Shown one piece after another: positions 43,825 through 56,195 of a stretch of DNA of 64,000 bases (position 1 is its first letter; each line of letters begins with the position of its first letter). The notes beneath the pieces were generated by a model, which saw only the letters and a program-made list of their open reading frames with translations, was not told the origin of the DNA and made no database searches. The stretch comes from Bacillus sp. (in: firmicutes). GTDB taxonomy: Bacteria; Bacillota; Bacilli; Bacillales; Cytobacillaceae. The stretch covers positions 1 through 64,000 of the forward strand of contig WTKE01000025.1 of assembly GCA_011524525.1 (NCBI GenBank), in the 5' to 3' direction. The translations under genes were made by a program, and so were the position numbers.

Positions 43825-44902
43825 TCGATTGCACCTTCCTCTTTTTCTGTCTCAATCAACTGTAAGAACTGTTCGAATAAATAATTTGCATCCTCTGGTC
43901 CTGGTGAAGCTTCTGGATGATACTGGACTGTAAATGCTTTTGCTTCTTTATGCTTTAATCCTTCAACCGTTCCGTCATTTAAGGCAATATGTGTAACCTC
44001 TAACGAAGTTCCTTTTAGGGATTCTTCTTCAACTGTATAGCCGTGGTTTTGTGAAGTAAGAGCAACTTTTCCTGTTGCTAAATCCTTCACCGGATGGTTC
44101 GAACCTCTGTGACCAAATTTCAACTTAACCGTGTTCGCTCCACATGCTAAGGCAAACAACTGATGACCTAAACAAATTCCAAATAGTGGAACATGTCCGA
44201 TAATTTGTTGAATCATTTCAATTGCTTCTGGTACATCCTTAGGGTCCCCAGGTCCATTCGATAGCATCACTCCGTCTGGCTTCAAACTTTTAATTTCTTC
44301 AGCTGTTGTGTTATAAGGAACAACGATTACGTCACAATCACGCTTATTTAATTCGCGTAAAATCCCATGCTTCATTCCAAAGTCAACAAGAACGATTCTT
44401 CTTCCTCTACCAGGGCTTGCATAAGCAGATTTTGTAGAAACCTGTTTTACTTGATCGTTTCTAAATGGTGCTTTTAACCCTTCAAGTACTTCCTCGACAC
44501 TTGCATCAATCGAACAGATGGCACCCTTTAGTGCCCCGTATTGTCGAATGATTCTTGTAAGCTTTCTTGTATCGACACCTGAAATTCCAGGAATATTCTT
44601 TTCTTTTAATAATTCATCTAATGTTTTTTCGTTTCTCCAGTTCGATGCAAACTCTGCCGCTTCCTTCACAACCATTCCATGAACAGACGGAGAAATTGAT
44701 TCAAAATCATCACGATTAATTCCATAATTTCCAACAAGCGGATACGTAAAAGTAACGATTTGTCCACAGTAAGATGGATCAGAGAGAATTTCCTGATAAC
44801 CAGTCATTCCCGTGTTAAACACGACTTCCCCCATTTTTTCTGTGTCACTTCCAAAAGCTTTCCCGATAAAAACTGTACCGTTTTCTAGAATTAATTGCCT
44901 TT

Positions 44903-44906
<4 letters not shown>
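43803..44906 (-). CDS. carA: Carbamoyl-phosphate synthase, small (glutaminase) subunit
   Basis: Called pyrAA in B. subtilis. It hydrolyses glutamine to supply ammonia to CarB. The class I amidotransferase triad is visible: Cys in [14 protein letters not shown], and His and Glu in [11 protein letters not shown]. The ORF track adds 20 codons; the ATG at 44906 gives [13 protein letters not shown] (367 residues), and it overlaps the pyrC stop as ATGA, so the shorter form is preferred. Confidence 0.97.
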
Positions 44907-47229
<2,323 letters not shown>

Positions 47230-47243
47230 TTTAAAAGGTGTAA

Positions 47244-48545
47244 CTATGCTACTTCATTTTCCTTTTCACTTTCAAACATATCTTCTGCCATTTCTGGTCT
47301 ACCAGGGAGGATTAGGTTAATCACAATCCCCAAAATTGCTGCTAAAGCCATTCCATGGATTTCAAAGCCTTCTGATACTTTAATGACTGCTCCACCAATA
47401 CCTACCACTAAAATTACTGATGAGATCACTAGGTTTCGCTTGTCACCAAAGTCAATTTTGCTATCAACTAACATACGTAATCCCGATGATGCGATAATTC
47501 CGAATAGGAGGATGGATACTCCACCCATTACTGGAGTAGGGATTGAGCTTATTAACGCTGTTACTTTCCCGATGAATCCAAATACTGTAGCAACGACTGC
47601 TGCTCCAAGAAGGACATACACGCTGTACACTCTTGTAATGGCTAGAACTCCAATGTTTTCACCATATGTTGTCTTCGGTGGACCACCGATTAGTGCAGAG
47701 ATCATTGTTGCTGTTCCATCTCCTAAAATCGAACGGTGTAAACCAGGGTTTTTAATATAATCACGACCAACCACTTTTCCTAATACAAGCTGGTGACCAA
47801 TATGTTCTGATAATGTTACGATGGCTACTGGAGCCATTAACAATACTAAATCAAGGGTTACTTTTACTTCATAATCAACGAATGGTACAAAGAAGTTTGG
47901 CATTTCAAACCATTTTGCTGCTGCTACTGGAGCAAAATCAACGATTCCTACTATTAATGAGTACACATATCCGATAATGATACCTGCGAGAATTGGAATC
48001 ATGCTTAATGTTCCTTTTCCGTAGATGGAGAAAATGATGGTTGCTACTAATGTTACAAGTGCAGCTGAGAAATGTAGTAGGCTGTACTCTCCAGCTGGGT
48101 TATTCATTGCCATACTAACTGCGGTTCCTGCTAAAGCCAACCCGATTACAATAATGATTGGTCCTACTACGATTGGTGGAAGGAGATTCATAATCCATCG
48201 GTAGCCAGCTTTTTTAATGATTAGTGCAACAATTCCGTACACTAAACCAGCAATAAAGCTTCCAATCATGGCTCCTGCTGGACCACCTGTTGCTTTTGCC
48301 GCAATAATTGGTGTAATGAAAGCGAATGATGATCCTAAATAGGCTGGTACTTGCCATTTCGTTATCATAAGGAACGCGATCGTTCCTAAACCACTGGAGA
48401 TAAGTGCAATCGCTGGATCAAGTCCAACTAAGAATGGTACTAATATGGTAGCTCCAAACATAGCGAATAAGTGCTGTAGGCTAAGTGTGAGCCAATGGAT
48501 TGGTTTCGGTGTTTCGTGGACATCTAGGATTGGTTTGTTATTCAT
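47244..48545 (-). CDS. pyrP: Uracil permease
   Basis: An NCS2-family uracil:proton symporter of 433 residues with about 12-14 membrane helices. The N-terminal HWLTLSLQHLFAMFGATILVPFLVGLDPA and a later GGPPKTTYGENIGVLAITRV segment carry the family substrate-site motifs. The ORF track runs 28 codons further upstream through the attenuator hairpin; GAGGAGAGACACATAC points to the ATG at 48545. It lies between pyrR and pyrB with an attenuator on each side. Confidence 0.96.
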   Translation of the reverse strand: MNNKPILDVHETPKPIHWLTLSLQHLFAMFGATILVPFLVGLDPAIALISSGLGTIAFLMITKWQVPAYLGSSFAFITPIIAAKATGGPAGAMIGSFIAGLVYGIVALIIKKAGYRWIMNLLPPIVVGPIIIVIGLALAGTAVSMAMNNPAGEYSLLHFSAALVTLVATIIFSIYGKGTLSMIPILAGIIIGYVYSLIVGIVDFAPVAAAKWFEMPNFFVPFVDYEVKVTLDLVLLMAPVAIVTLSEHIGHQLVLGKVVGRDYIKNPGLHRSILGDGTATMISALIGGPPKTTYGENIGVLAITRVYSVYVLLGAAVVATVFGFIGKVTALISSIPTPVMGGVSILLFGIIASSGLRMLVDSKIDFGDKRNLVISSVILVVGIGGAVIKVSEGFEIHGMALAAILGIVINLILPGRPEMAEDMFESEKENEVA

Positions 48546-48570
48546 GTATGTGTCTCTCCTCTGGTTAGTT

Positions 48571-48670
48571 AAAATAAAAACCCTCTTTTGCACAAGAGGG
48601 TCTAGTTGCAGGTCAAGGGTATATTCCACCCCTTAATTCTACATTTCCCCTTGAAAGCCTCTCTGTGCTT
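48571..48670 (-). promoter_or_regulatory. PyrR-controlled attenuator between pyrR and pyrP
   Basis: The PyrR-loop core CAGAGAGGCTTTCAAGGGG is present, but AGCA replaces the usual AGTC before it, so this copy is more diverged. The terminator ACCCTCTT / AAGAGGGT with TTTTATTTT (48571-48601) lies just before the pyrP ribosome-binding site. Confidence 0.85.
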
Positions 48671-48686
48671 TTTTAAAAGGTTATAT

Positions 48687-49357
<671 letters not shown>

Positions 49358-49382
49358 TTAAAGGACTTATTCAACTATAGAA

Positions 49383-49411
49383 ATCATAAAACAGATGTAG
49401 AACTTTGTCAA
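49383..49411 (-). promoter_or_regulatory. SigA-type promoter of the pyr operon
   Basis: Consensus TTGACA and TATGAT are exactly 17 bp apart on the minus strand, about 25 bp upstream of the PyrR loop. The -35 contains the TGA stop codon of the upstream pseudouridine synthase gene. Confidence 0.9.
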
Positions 49412-50319
49412 CGATTATTTCTTAAAGACTCGAGAAGCTCTATAAAGTACTCTGGTAATGGTGCTTCAAATTCTAAGTATTCATTGGTTCGAGGATGATT
49501 AAATCCTAACACACCCGCATGCAGAGCTTGTCCACCAATATCTAGCGTTTTTCTTGGTCCATATTTTGGGTCTCCTGCTAACGGATAACCTATATACTTC
49601 ATATGAACTCTGATCTGATGGGTACGTCCTGTCTCTAACTGACATTCGACAAGGGTAAAATCTTTAAAGCGCTCTATTACCTGAAAATGAGTAACGGCAT
49701 GCTTTCCGTTATCCACTACAGTCATACTTTGACGATCTTTAGGGTCCCTTGCTAGCGGGGCATCAATTGTCCCATAATCATGCGGAATAACTCCATGGAC
49801 AATGGCACGGTATTTACGGGTTACTGTCTTTGCAACGAGTTGATTTACAAGGCTTTCGTGAGCCATATCATTTTTTGCAACCATCAATAACCCGGAGGTG
49901 TCCTTATCGATTCGATGGACGATACCTGGTCGAAGCACTCCATTAATACCCGACAGATCTTTACAATGAGCCATTAAACCATTTACAAGTGTCCCTGTAG
50001 TGTGACCAGGTGCTGGGTGCACCACCATTCCCTTAGGCTTGTTTACAACTAATACATCACTATCCTCATAGAAAACCTCGAGGTCCATAGACTCTGGAAC
50101 CACATCAAGCTCCTCTGGATCAGGAATGCTTATTTCTATCATATCTCCAACCGAACATTTATAACTACTTTTTACTTTTTGACCGTTAACAACAACGTTC
50201 CCCTCTTGCATCCATAGCTGCACTTGAGACCTCGACCATTCATTGTTAACACTCGAAAGAACCTTATCTAGTCTTTCGCCTTTATGCTCTTCATTAATTG
50301 TTTGTATTACTTTTTCCAT
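49408..50319 (-). CDS. ylyB: RluA/RluD-family pseudouridine synthase (YlyB)
   Basis: Isomerises uridines in large-subunit rRNA; the exact target in Bacillus is not visible from sequence. An N-terminal S4 RNA-binding domain (about 14-70) precedes the catalytic domain with [16 protein letters not shown], where Asp138 is the nucleophile, and [12 protein letters not shown]. Length 303. Its ATG lies 26 bp inside the end of lspA, and its stop codon is part of the pyr promoter. Confidence 0.94.
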   Translation of the reverse strand: MEKVIQTINEEHKGERLDKVLSSVNNEWSRSQVQLWMQEGNVVVNGQKVKSSYKCSVGDMIEISIPDPEELDVVPESMDLEVFYEDSDVLVVNKPKGMVVHPAPGHTTGTLVNGLMAHCKDLSGINGVLRPGIVHRIDKDTSGLLMVAKNDMAHESLVNQLVAKTVTRKYRAIVHGVIPHDYGTIDAPLARDPKDRQSMTVVDNGKHAVTHFQVIERFKDFTLVECQLETGRTHQIRVHMKYIGYPLAGDPKYGPRKTLDIGGQALHAGVLGFNHPRTNEYLEFEAPLPEYFIELLESLRNNR

Positions 50320-50782
50320 TTGCTATCTCCTTAGATTGTCGCTCTTCTTGCCACATTTGTATCATTAATAAACCTACTCCAATAACTAAGGCTGAATCAG
50401 CAATATTAAAGATAGGGAAATTATAATTAAAAATATACGTATGAATAAAATCGACTACTTCTTTATGTACTACTCGGTCGTAGAAATTACCAATCGCTCC
50501 TCCTAGCATTAACCCGAGAGCCACTCCAAGAAGTCTTCTACCTTTCGCTGCTTTTTGAATATAAAGAACAATCCCGATAATTACAATCACAGTTATTAAA
50601 TAAAAAAACCACATTTGTCCTTGCAAAATACCCCAAGCAGCCCCTCTATTACGGTGGGAGGTAATATAAAACCAGTTTTCTATAACGGTTATGCTTTCTC
50701 CAAGCTCCATTCTTTTCACAACTAACCATTTGGTCCATTGATCAAGAATAATGACAATTAATGCGATTATGTAATAAAACAC
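50294..50782 (-). CDS. lspA: Lipoprotein signal peptidase
   Basis: LspA cleaves prolipoprotein signal peptides after lipidation. It has four membrane helices and the conserved blocks [20 protein letters not shown] and FNIADSAL; with this start the catalytic aspartates fall at D102 and D129, with N99, N126 and A128 also conserved. The ORF track begins at TTG 50797, but that codon lies in the ribosome-binding site; GGAGG is correctly spaced for the GTG at 50782, giving [10 protein letters not shown] (162 residues). Confidence 0.95.
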   Translation of the reverse strand: MFYYIIALIVIILDQWTKWLVVKRMELGESITVIENWFYITSHRNRGAAWGILQGQMWFFYLITVIVIIGIVLYIQKAAKGRRLLGVALGLMLGGAIGNFYDRVVHKEVVDFIHTYIFNYNFPIFNIADSALVIGVGLLMIQMWQEERQSKEIANGKSNTNN

Positions 50783-50864
50783 AAAGGAAACCTCCAAACC
50801 TTCTCTTAATATTCCCTTTGCATTTTAGCACATTCTCTATAAAAACGACAGTAAACGCTTCGGA

Positions 50865-51149
50865 TTAAAAAAGTGGTTTACATAAATATTGATCCAGCTT
50901 CCCACAGTCCTCCACCGTTTTTAAGGTGGGCACCATTTGAAGGAGTTCATAAGGCAACAATTCACCTGATATTTCGCATCTGCCATACGTACCATTCTCC
51001 AATTTTTGAATGGCACTATTGATGTCTCTTAATTCTTCCTCAATAAGCGGTTTTACTAAGGGAGATCCTTTCGAATTTGATAATTGCATCATTAATTCAG
51101 TACGCGATTTCCGGAGTTCCAAATAGAGCTTTTGTTCAAATGCTTCCAT
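50865..51149 (-). CDS. ylyA: Short TraR/DksA-like protein (YlyA position)
   Basis: A 94-residue protein whose C-terminal YGRCEISGELLPYELLQMVPTLKTVEDC follows the DksA/TraR zinc-finger layout. Two of the four usual zinc cysteines are missing: C58 and C82 remain, while the second and fourth positions are Ser61 and Leu85. The N-terminal half is a helical hairpin. The ATG at 51158 is only one base from GGAGG, so the ATG at 51149 is preferred. By position it corresponds to ylyA, a gene reported to affect SigG-dependent transcription in B. subtilis, but it is shorter than that protein as I recall it. Confidence 0.75.
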   Translation of the reverse strand: MEAFEQKLYLELRKSRTELMMQLSNSKGSPLVKPLIEEELRDINSAIQKLENGTYGRCEISGELLPYELLQMVPTLKTVEDCGKLDQYLCKPLF

Positions 51150-51285
51150 TTTGTTCATACCTCCGTTTTCAGATGTTTTCCGTTAGTATATCGCGATGGA
51201 CATGATTCGACACGAACAACATTTAACAACGAAAACAATCATTAACGAAAGTGGAATAATTACTCATACATATTCCCTAAACACA

Positions 51286-51314
51286 TGAAAAACTCTCCGG
51301 AAATCCAGAGAGTT
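51286..51314 (-). terminator. Intrinsic terminator after ileS
   Basis: AACTCTCTGG pairs over 10 positions (one G-U) with CCGGAGAGTT around ATTT, followed by TTTC on the minus strand, 10 bp past ileS. Confidence 0.88.
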
Positions 51315-51324
51315 CTTCCATTTT

Positions 51325-54096
51325 TTATACAAGATGGCTGTAGTTTTCTTTCACTACTTCTGCACAGCGTGGACAAAGGGTTGGGTGCTCCTCGACTTTG
51401 CCAACTTCAGTTGTTACGGTCCAACAGCGTTCACAAGTTTCACCTTCAGCTTTAGATACGACAATAGCAGCTGTTTCAAGCTTCACAGCTTCCGCAGGCG
51501 CAGAATCCATATCTCCAGCTAACTCAAAACCAGACACAATAAATAGTTGTTGAAGGTTTTCTTTAACTGATTGTAAAAGTTCCTTTGTTTCTCCTGTAGC
51601 ATACAAGCTAATTTTTGCTGTTAATGACTTACCGATTACCTTTGCATTACGTGCTTCTTCTAAAGCCTTAAGGACATCATCACGAACCTTCATAAATTTG
51701 GTCCATTTTTCTTCAAGCTGCTTTGCATCAGGAAGGTCAACATACGAAGGCATATCGGTTAATTGAACACTATCTTCCTCCACATTAGGAATATATGCCC
51801 ATACTTCATCAGCTGTATGAGAAAGAATCGGAGCTGATAATTTGGTTAACTCTAATAAGCTTTCATATAAAACCGTTTGGATGGCACGGCGCTCGTAGTG
51901 ATTCTTTGCCTCAATATATAGAACGTCCTTTGCAAAGTCAAGGTAGAATGCACTGAGGTCTAGCGTACAGAAGTTATTGATCGCATGGTAAATGCTAGCA
52001 AATTCGTATTCTTCATAAGACTTTGTCACAGATTTAATTAGCTTGTTTAGCTTCACCAACATGAATTGATCTACTTCACGAAGCTTATCAAATTCTACTT
52101 TGTCTGTAGCAGGATTAAAGTCTGCTAAGTTACCTAATAAGAATCGGAATGTGTTACGGATCTTACGATATACTTCAGCAACTTGCTTTAAGATAGCGTC
52201 AGATACACGAACATCTGATTGATAATCTACTGATGCTACCCATAGACGTAAAATATCTGCACCTAGCTGATCCATTACCTTAGCAGGGACAACAACATTA
52301 CCAATTGATTTACTCATCTTTCTACCTTCACCATCAAGGGCGAAACCATGGCTGAGAACTCCCTTATAAGGAGCTTTACCTGTTACAGCTACCCCTGTAG
52401 ATAATGAAGAGTTAAACCATCCACGGTATTGGTCAGATCCTTCAAGATAAAGATCAGCCGGTCTTTGTAGATCATTTCTCTCTTCTAAAACGGCTTGATG
52501 AGAAGAACCAGAATCAAACCAAACGTCCATAATATCCGTTTCTTTTGTGAATTTCCCATTTGGACTTGATGGATGAGTAAAACCTTCCGGTAAAAGCTCT
52601 TTAGCATCTTTTTCAAACCAGACATTTGAACCATGTTCACGGAATAACCCGGATACATGTTCAATGGTTTCATCCGTGATAATTGGTTCTCCGTCTTCCC
52701 CATAGAACACAGGAATTGGAACACCCCATACACGTTGACGAGAAATACACCAATCCCCACGGTCACGTACCATATTAAATAAACGAGTTTCTCCCCAAGC
52801 TGGAACCCACTTCGTTTCCTTAACAGCTTCCAACAAGTCTTCACGGAAATCTTTAATAGATGCGAACCACTGAGCTGTTGCTCGGAAAATAACAGGCTTT
52901 TTCGTTCTCCAGTCATGCGGATATGAATGAGTAATGAATGTTAATTTTAATAAAGCGCCCACTTCTTGTAGCTTTTCCGTAATCGGCTTATTCGCTGTAT
53001 CATAGAAAAGTCCTTCGAAGCCAACTGCTTCCTTCGTCATAACCCCTTTATCATCAACTGGACAAAGAACATCTAAACCATATTTTTGACCTACATGAAA
53101 ATCGTCTTCCCCATGCCCTGGTGCCGTATGAACACAGCCCGTACCTGCATCTGTTGTAACATGTTCGCCAAGCATAACTAATGAAGTACGATCATATAAA
53201 GGATGCTTCGCTAAAATATGTTCTAGCTCTTGACCTTTCACCGTCTTTACTACCGTTACTTCTTCCCAACCAATTTCTTTTGTGACTGCTTCTAAAAGCT
53301 CTTCAGCCACAAGGTATTTTTTATTATTCACTTCCGCAACAACATAATTTAATGTTGGATGAACGGAAATTCCAAGGTTTGCTGGAATGGTCCATGGTGT
53401 TGTTGTCCAGATAACGATTTCCGTATCAGCATCAAGCACACCCTTACCATCTTGAACAGGGAAGCCAACATAAATTGAAGCTGACTTTTTATCCTGGTAC
53501 TCAATTTCCGCTTCTGCTAAAGCAGATTCACTAGAAGGTGACCAATATACCGGCTTTAATCCTTTGTAGATATAGCCTTTCTTAGCCATTTCACCAAAGA
53601 CCTTGATTTGCTGTGCTTCATATGCTGGATCAAGAGTGATATAAGGATTTTCCCAATCTCCACGAACACCTAAACGTTTAAATTGAGTACGTTGAGAATC
53701 AATTTGACCTAAAGCATACTCTTCACAAAGCTTACGAAACTCTGCAACTGTAAGTTCTTTGCGTTTTACACCCTTATTTGTTAATGCTTGCTCAATTGGC
53801 AGCCCGTGTGTATCCCAACCTGGAACATATGGAGCATTGTATCCACTCATTGACTTATAACGCACAATAAAGTCCTTAAGGATTTTATTTAATGCGTGCC
53901 CCATGTGAATATCTCCGTTTGCGTACGGTGGCCCATCGTGAAGAACAAACATCGGACGATTCTTCGTACGATCTTGAACTCTAGAATAAATATCCATTTG
54001 GTTCCATTTTTCTTGAATATCCGGCTCACGCTTTGGCAAATTCCCACGCATCGGGAATTCAGTTTGTGGCATCAATAACGTATCTTTATAATCCAT
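51325..54096 (-). CDS. ileS: Isoleucyl-tRNA synthetase
   Basis: Charges tRNA-Ile and edits mischarged valine. A class I synthetase of 923 residues: HMGH at 64-67 (HIGH motif), a CP1 editing domain (about 195-395) with [12 protein letters not shown] and the [16 protein letters not shown] motif, KMSKS near 595, and a C-terminal zinc site CERCWT and CPRC. This is the bacterial, mupirocin-sensitive type by size and zinc finger. The ATG follows TTAGGAGGAAG and the gene is controlled by a T-box. Confidence 0.98.
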   Translation of the reverse strand: MDYKDTLLMPQTEFPMRGNLPKREPDIQEKWNQMDIYSRVQDRTKNRPMFVLHDGPPYANGDIHMGHALNKILKDFIVRYKSMSGYNAPYVPGWDTHGLPIEQALTNKGVKRKELTVAEFRKLCEEYALGQIDSQRTQFKRLGVRGDWENPYITLDPAYEAQQIKVFGEMAKKGYIYKGLKPVYWSPSSESALAEAEIEYQDKKSASIYVGFPVQDGKGVLDADTEIVIWTTTPWTIPANLGISVHPTLNYVVAEVNNKKYLVAEELLEAVTKEIGWEEVTVVKTVKGQELEHILAKHPLYDRTSLVMLGEHVTTDAGTGCVHTAPGHGEDDFHVGQKYGLDVLCPVDDKGVMTKEAVGFEGLFYDTANKPITEKLQEVGALLKLTFITHSYPHDWRTKKPVIFRATAQWFASIKDFREDLLEAVKETKWVPAWGETRLFNMVRDRGDWCISRQRVWGVPIPVFYGEDGEPIITDETIEHVSGLFREHGSNVWFEKDAKELLPEGFTHPSSPNGKFTKETDIMDVWFDSGSSHQAVLEERNDLQRPADLYLEGSDQYRGWFNSSLSTGVAVTGKAPYKGVLSHGFALDGEGRKMSKSIGNVVVPAKVMDQLGADILRLWVASVDYQSDVRVSDAILKQVAEVYRKIRNTFRFLLGNLADFNPATDKVEFDKLREVDQFMLVKLNKLIKSVTKSYEEYEFASIYHAINNFCTLDLSAFYLDFAKDVLYIEAKNHYERRAIQTVLYESLLELTKLSAPILSHTADEVWAYIPNVEEDSVQLTDMPSYVDLPDAKQLEEKWTKFMKVRDDVLKALEEARNAKVIGKSLTAKISLYATGETKELLQSVKENLQQLFIVSGFELAGDMDSAPAEAVKLETAAIVVSKAEGETCERCWTVTTEVGKVEEHPTLCPRCAEVVKENYSHLV

Positions 54097-54163
54097 TTTT
54101 AAACTTCCTCCTAAATCTTGCTCTTCTAGCTTCAGTGTTACCAGTAATTAGTAAAAATAAATA

Positions 54164-54420
54164 CAAAAAAGCCCTCTCATCCCAAAAAGGGACGAGAAGG
54201 CTTATATTCCCGCGGTACCACCCTAGTAGATAGGCTAAAAACCCATCCGCTCAAAAATTCGTAACGTGAATTTAAACGCCAAAGCTTACTATACCTTGTG
54301 GTCGTTCAGCTTGGTACTCAAGGGTGATATTCAAACTTATCGCTTTTGTTAACCTTCCACCAACTGTTAACTCGCTAGAAAAAGCATTGATAAATTCTAC
54401 TATCCCTGTCATCGCAACTT
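54164..54420 (-). promoter_or_regulatory. T-box riboswitch of ileS
   Basis: Most of the 371-base gap between divIVA and ileS is a T-box leader. Stem I begins near GCGATGACAGGGA and contains GGTGGAAGGTTAAC-type conserved loops; the specifier is AUC (54326-54328, in GAATATCACC), an isoleucine codon. The T-box sequence AGGGTGGTACCGCGGG is at 54209-54224, and the terminator AGCCTTCTCGTCCC / GGGATGAGAGGGCT plus TTTTTTG is at 54164-54202. Uncharged tRNA-Ile would stabilise the antiterminator and switch ileS on. Confidence 0.97.
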
Positions 54421-54441
54421 GAAATTTTTACTTGTTAAAAA

Positions 54442-54471
54442 ATTATATTCGAAGAAACCGCTTTTCGTCAA
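54442..54471 (-). promoter_or_regulatory. SigA-type promoter of ileS
   Basis: TTGACG and consensus TATAAT are 18 bp apart on the minus strand, about 25 bp upstream of T-box stem I. The -35 hexamer includes the TGA stop codon of divIVA. Confidence 0.88.
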
Positions 54472-54989
54472 GCCAATGAATCTTCTTCTTTTAAATTTGC
54501 AGATTTTAATTCTGCTGAATCAAGCTCGTACTGTAATAGATGATCCCAATCATCATTATTAAGCATATCGAGCTGTGCTTCAATAAGCATTTTAAAGCGA
54601 GTTCTAAACACTTTAGATTGCTTTTTCAGATCCTCAATCTCTAGAGCTATTTTACGAGCCTTAGAGAGGGACTCATTTACAATGCGATCCGCATTTTTCT
54701 CCGCTTCTCTAATAATTAGCTTAGCTTCTTTTTGTGCATTACGCTTTAGTTCTTCCGCTGCTTCTTGAGCTACTACAATGGATTTATTTAAGGTTTCTTC
54801 AATATTCGAAAAATGAGTTAAACGCTCATTCATATCCTTTAATCGTTCATCAAGTTCTTTCTTTTCTCGAATAATCAACTCGTAGTCCTTGATTACTTGG
54901 TCAAGGAACTCATTTACTTCATCTTCATCGTAACCACGGAATCCTTTAGTAAATTCCTTGTTATGTATGTCTAACGGTGTTAATGGCAT
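54468..54989 (-). CDS. divIVA: Cell-division/pole protein DivIVA
   Basis: DivIVA binds negatively curved membrane at poles and septa, recruits MinJ/MinCD and helps tether the origin during sporulation. The N-terminal MPLTPLDIHNKEFTKGFRGYDEDEVNEFLDQV is the membrane-binding head with the exposed Phe and Arg residues; residues about 30-155 are coiled coil. Length 173, slightly longer than B. subtilis. Its leader contains a 16 bp palindrome, and it follows ylmH. Confidence 0.97.
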   Translation of the reverse strand: MPLTPLDIHNKEFTKGFRGYDEDEVNEFLDQVIKDYELIIREKKELDERLKDMNERLTHFSNIEETLNKSIVVAQEAAEELKRNAQKEAKLIIREAEKNADRIVNESLSKARKIALEIEDLKKQSKVFRTRFKMLIEAQLDMLNNDDWDHLLQYELDSAELKSANLKEEDSLA

Positions 54990-55011
54990 TATAAGCCACC
55001 TCCAATTGCTT

Positions 55012-55027
55012 AATAGTATATACTATT
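55012..55027. repeat. Perfect palindrome in the divIVA leader
   Basis: AATAGTATATACTATT is self-complementary over 16 bp, 23 bp upstream of the divIVA ATG. A possible SigA pair, TTGTCG and TAGTAT at 18 bp, overlaps it, so it could be an operator or simply an AT-rich -10 region. Confidence 0.45.
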
Positions 55028-55081
55028 CATTGTAACAGATATTCGACAAGTACTTTTAAATTCCTGCAAATTTTTTATAAA

Positions 55082-55861
55082 TTATTGATGTTTTTCTACA
55101 ACAATTCGCCATTTATCTTTCTTTGTTTTCCCATCGATGGAAGATAGTTTCGCTCTTCCGTATCCTCTTACCGATAAGACATCGTCTTCCTTACATTCAA
55201 AAGAGGGATTTTCAATGGTCATCCAATTCACTTTCACTACTCCACCTGCAATTAATGTTTGAGATTTCTGACGAGAAATATTATGAGCAGCAGCTATCAT
55301 AGCGTCTAATCTCAGGGAAGAAACGGTTGTTGAGTACTCATTCCATTGTTCCTTCATTTGAATGGCTTCTTCGAGACGACGAGCTTTTAAACTTACTTTC
55401 GAACGTCCTACCGACTCAAATTGCATGGATATGTAATCGCTAACTTCATTGGCGAGAAAGAGTTGAATCGTTTCCCCTTCTATAAGGATGTCTCCAAATT
55501 TCCCACGTTTTAGTCCAAGTGACATCATGCTACCTAAAATTTGTCGATGCTCAATTGATACAAATTTATTCGCGTAAACTAGCTCATATAAGGAAATTTG
55601 GAAATCCTCTTTCTCTACAGAATAATAATCTGGATAAATGAAGGCTCTCTTTCTTTCCACCGACTCTGCTCCACCGAAAAATTGAACCTTTACCTCCAAA
55701 TTCGCTCCAATTATCATCTCGACAATTTTCTGCTCTCTCGGGTCAAGAAAGTCCGTAAGCTTTGGGGCATAGTTACTCTCCACCTGTTCCTTCCAACTCA
55801 TTACTTGATCGACAAAACTATGCTCTTCACGTCGGAAGTGCTGATGCAAATCCATATTCAT
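55082..55861 (-). CDS. ylmH: S4-domain RNA-binding protein YlmH
   Basis: A 259-residue protein with an N-terminal YlmH domain and a C-terminal S4 RNA-binding domain (about 180-240: SLRLDAMIAAAHNISRQKSQTLIAGGVVKVN). B. subtilis YlmH has been linked to ribosome quality control on the 50S subunit, alongside RqcH, which is encoded in this window. The ATG follows TTGGAGATTGA. It lies in the sepF-ylmG-ylmH-divIVA cluster but behind a terminator hairpin. Confidence 0.93.
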   Translation of the reverse strand: MNMDLHQHFRREEHSFVDQVMSWKEQVESNYAPKLTDFLDPREQKIVEMIIGANLEVKVQFFGGAESVERKRAFIYPDYYSVEKEDFQISLYELVYANKFVSIEHRQILGSMMSLGLKRGKFGDILIEGETIQLFLANEVSDYISMQFESVGRSKVSLKARRLEEAIQMKEQWNEYSTTVSSLRLDAMIAAAHNISRQKSQTLIAGGVVKVNWMTIENPSFECKEDDVLSVRGYGRAKLSSIDGKTKKDKWRIVVEKHQ

Positions 55862-55895
55862 TCAATCTCCAATCCAATTTAAAGATATGAAAGTA

Positions 55896-55922
55896 CAAAA
55901 AAGGGGCATGGATGCCCCTTTT
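55896..55922 (-). terminator. Intrinsic terminator between ylmG and ylmH
   Basis: AAAAGGGGCAT and ATGCCCCTTTT form an 11 bp perfect stem with a minimal loop, followed by TTG. It starts almost at the ylmG stop and precedes ylmH by about 35 bp, so it probably reduces, not abolishes, ylmH-divIVA transcription from upstream. Confidence 0.8.
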
Positions 55923-55924
55923 AG

Positions 55925-56188
55925 CTAAAACCAACCAAATAGCGTATACAAGCCTGTTGATGCCAATTTTAATACAAAAATCCCAACAATCGGGGAAATA
56001 TCAATCATTCCACCGATTGGAGGAATAATTCTTCGAAACGGCTCTAAATACGGTTCACAAATTCTTGCTAAAAATTGTCCAATACCGGTTTCTCTTGCAT
56101 TTGGAAACCATGACATAAGAATATAAATAATCAAAGCCCATGAGTAGATATCAATCACTCGAATTAATATTGATAAAAGTAAATCCAT
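55925..56188 (-). CDS. ylmG: YggT-family membrane protein YlmG
   Basis: An 87-residue protein with two membrane helices (about 3-25 and 65-85) around the conserved loop [32 protein letters not shown]. YggT/YlmG proteins are tied to division or organelle nucleoid distribution in some lineages; the exact function is unknown. It lies 7 bp after sepF in the conserved division cluster. Confidence 0.93.
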   Translation of the reverse strand: MDLLLSILIRVIDIYSWALIIYILMSWFPNARETGIGQFLARICEPYLEPFRRIIPPIGGMIDISPIVGIFVLKLASTGLYTLFGWF

Positions 56189-56195
56189 TTACCTA

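Noticed and set aside
48546-48629. N-terminal extension of PyrP through the attenuator
   Set aside because: The frame happens to stay open across the terminator hairpin; the real ribosome-binding site and family start are at 48545.
51150-51285. SigG promoter in front of ylyA
   Set aside because: A TATACTA sequence is present, but no TGAATA-like -35 lies 17-18 bp upstream.
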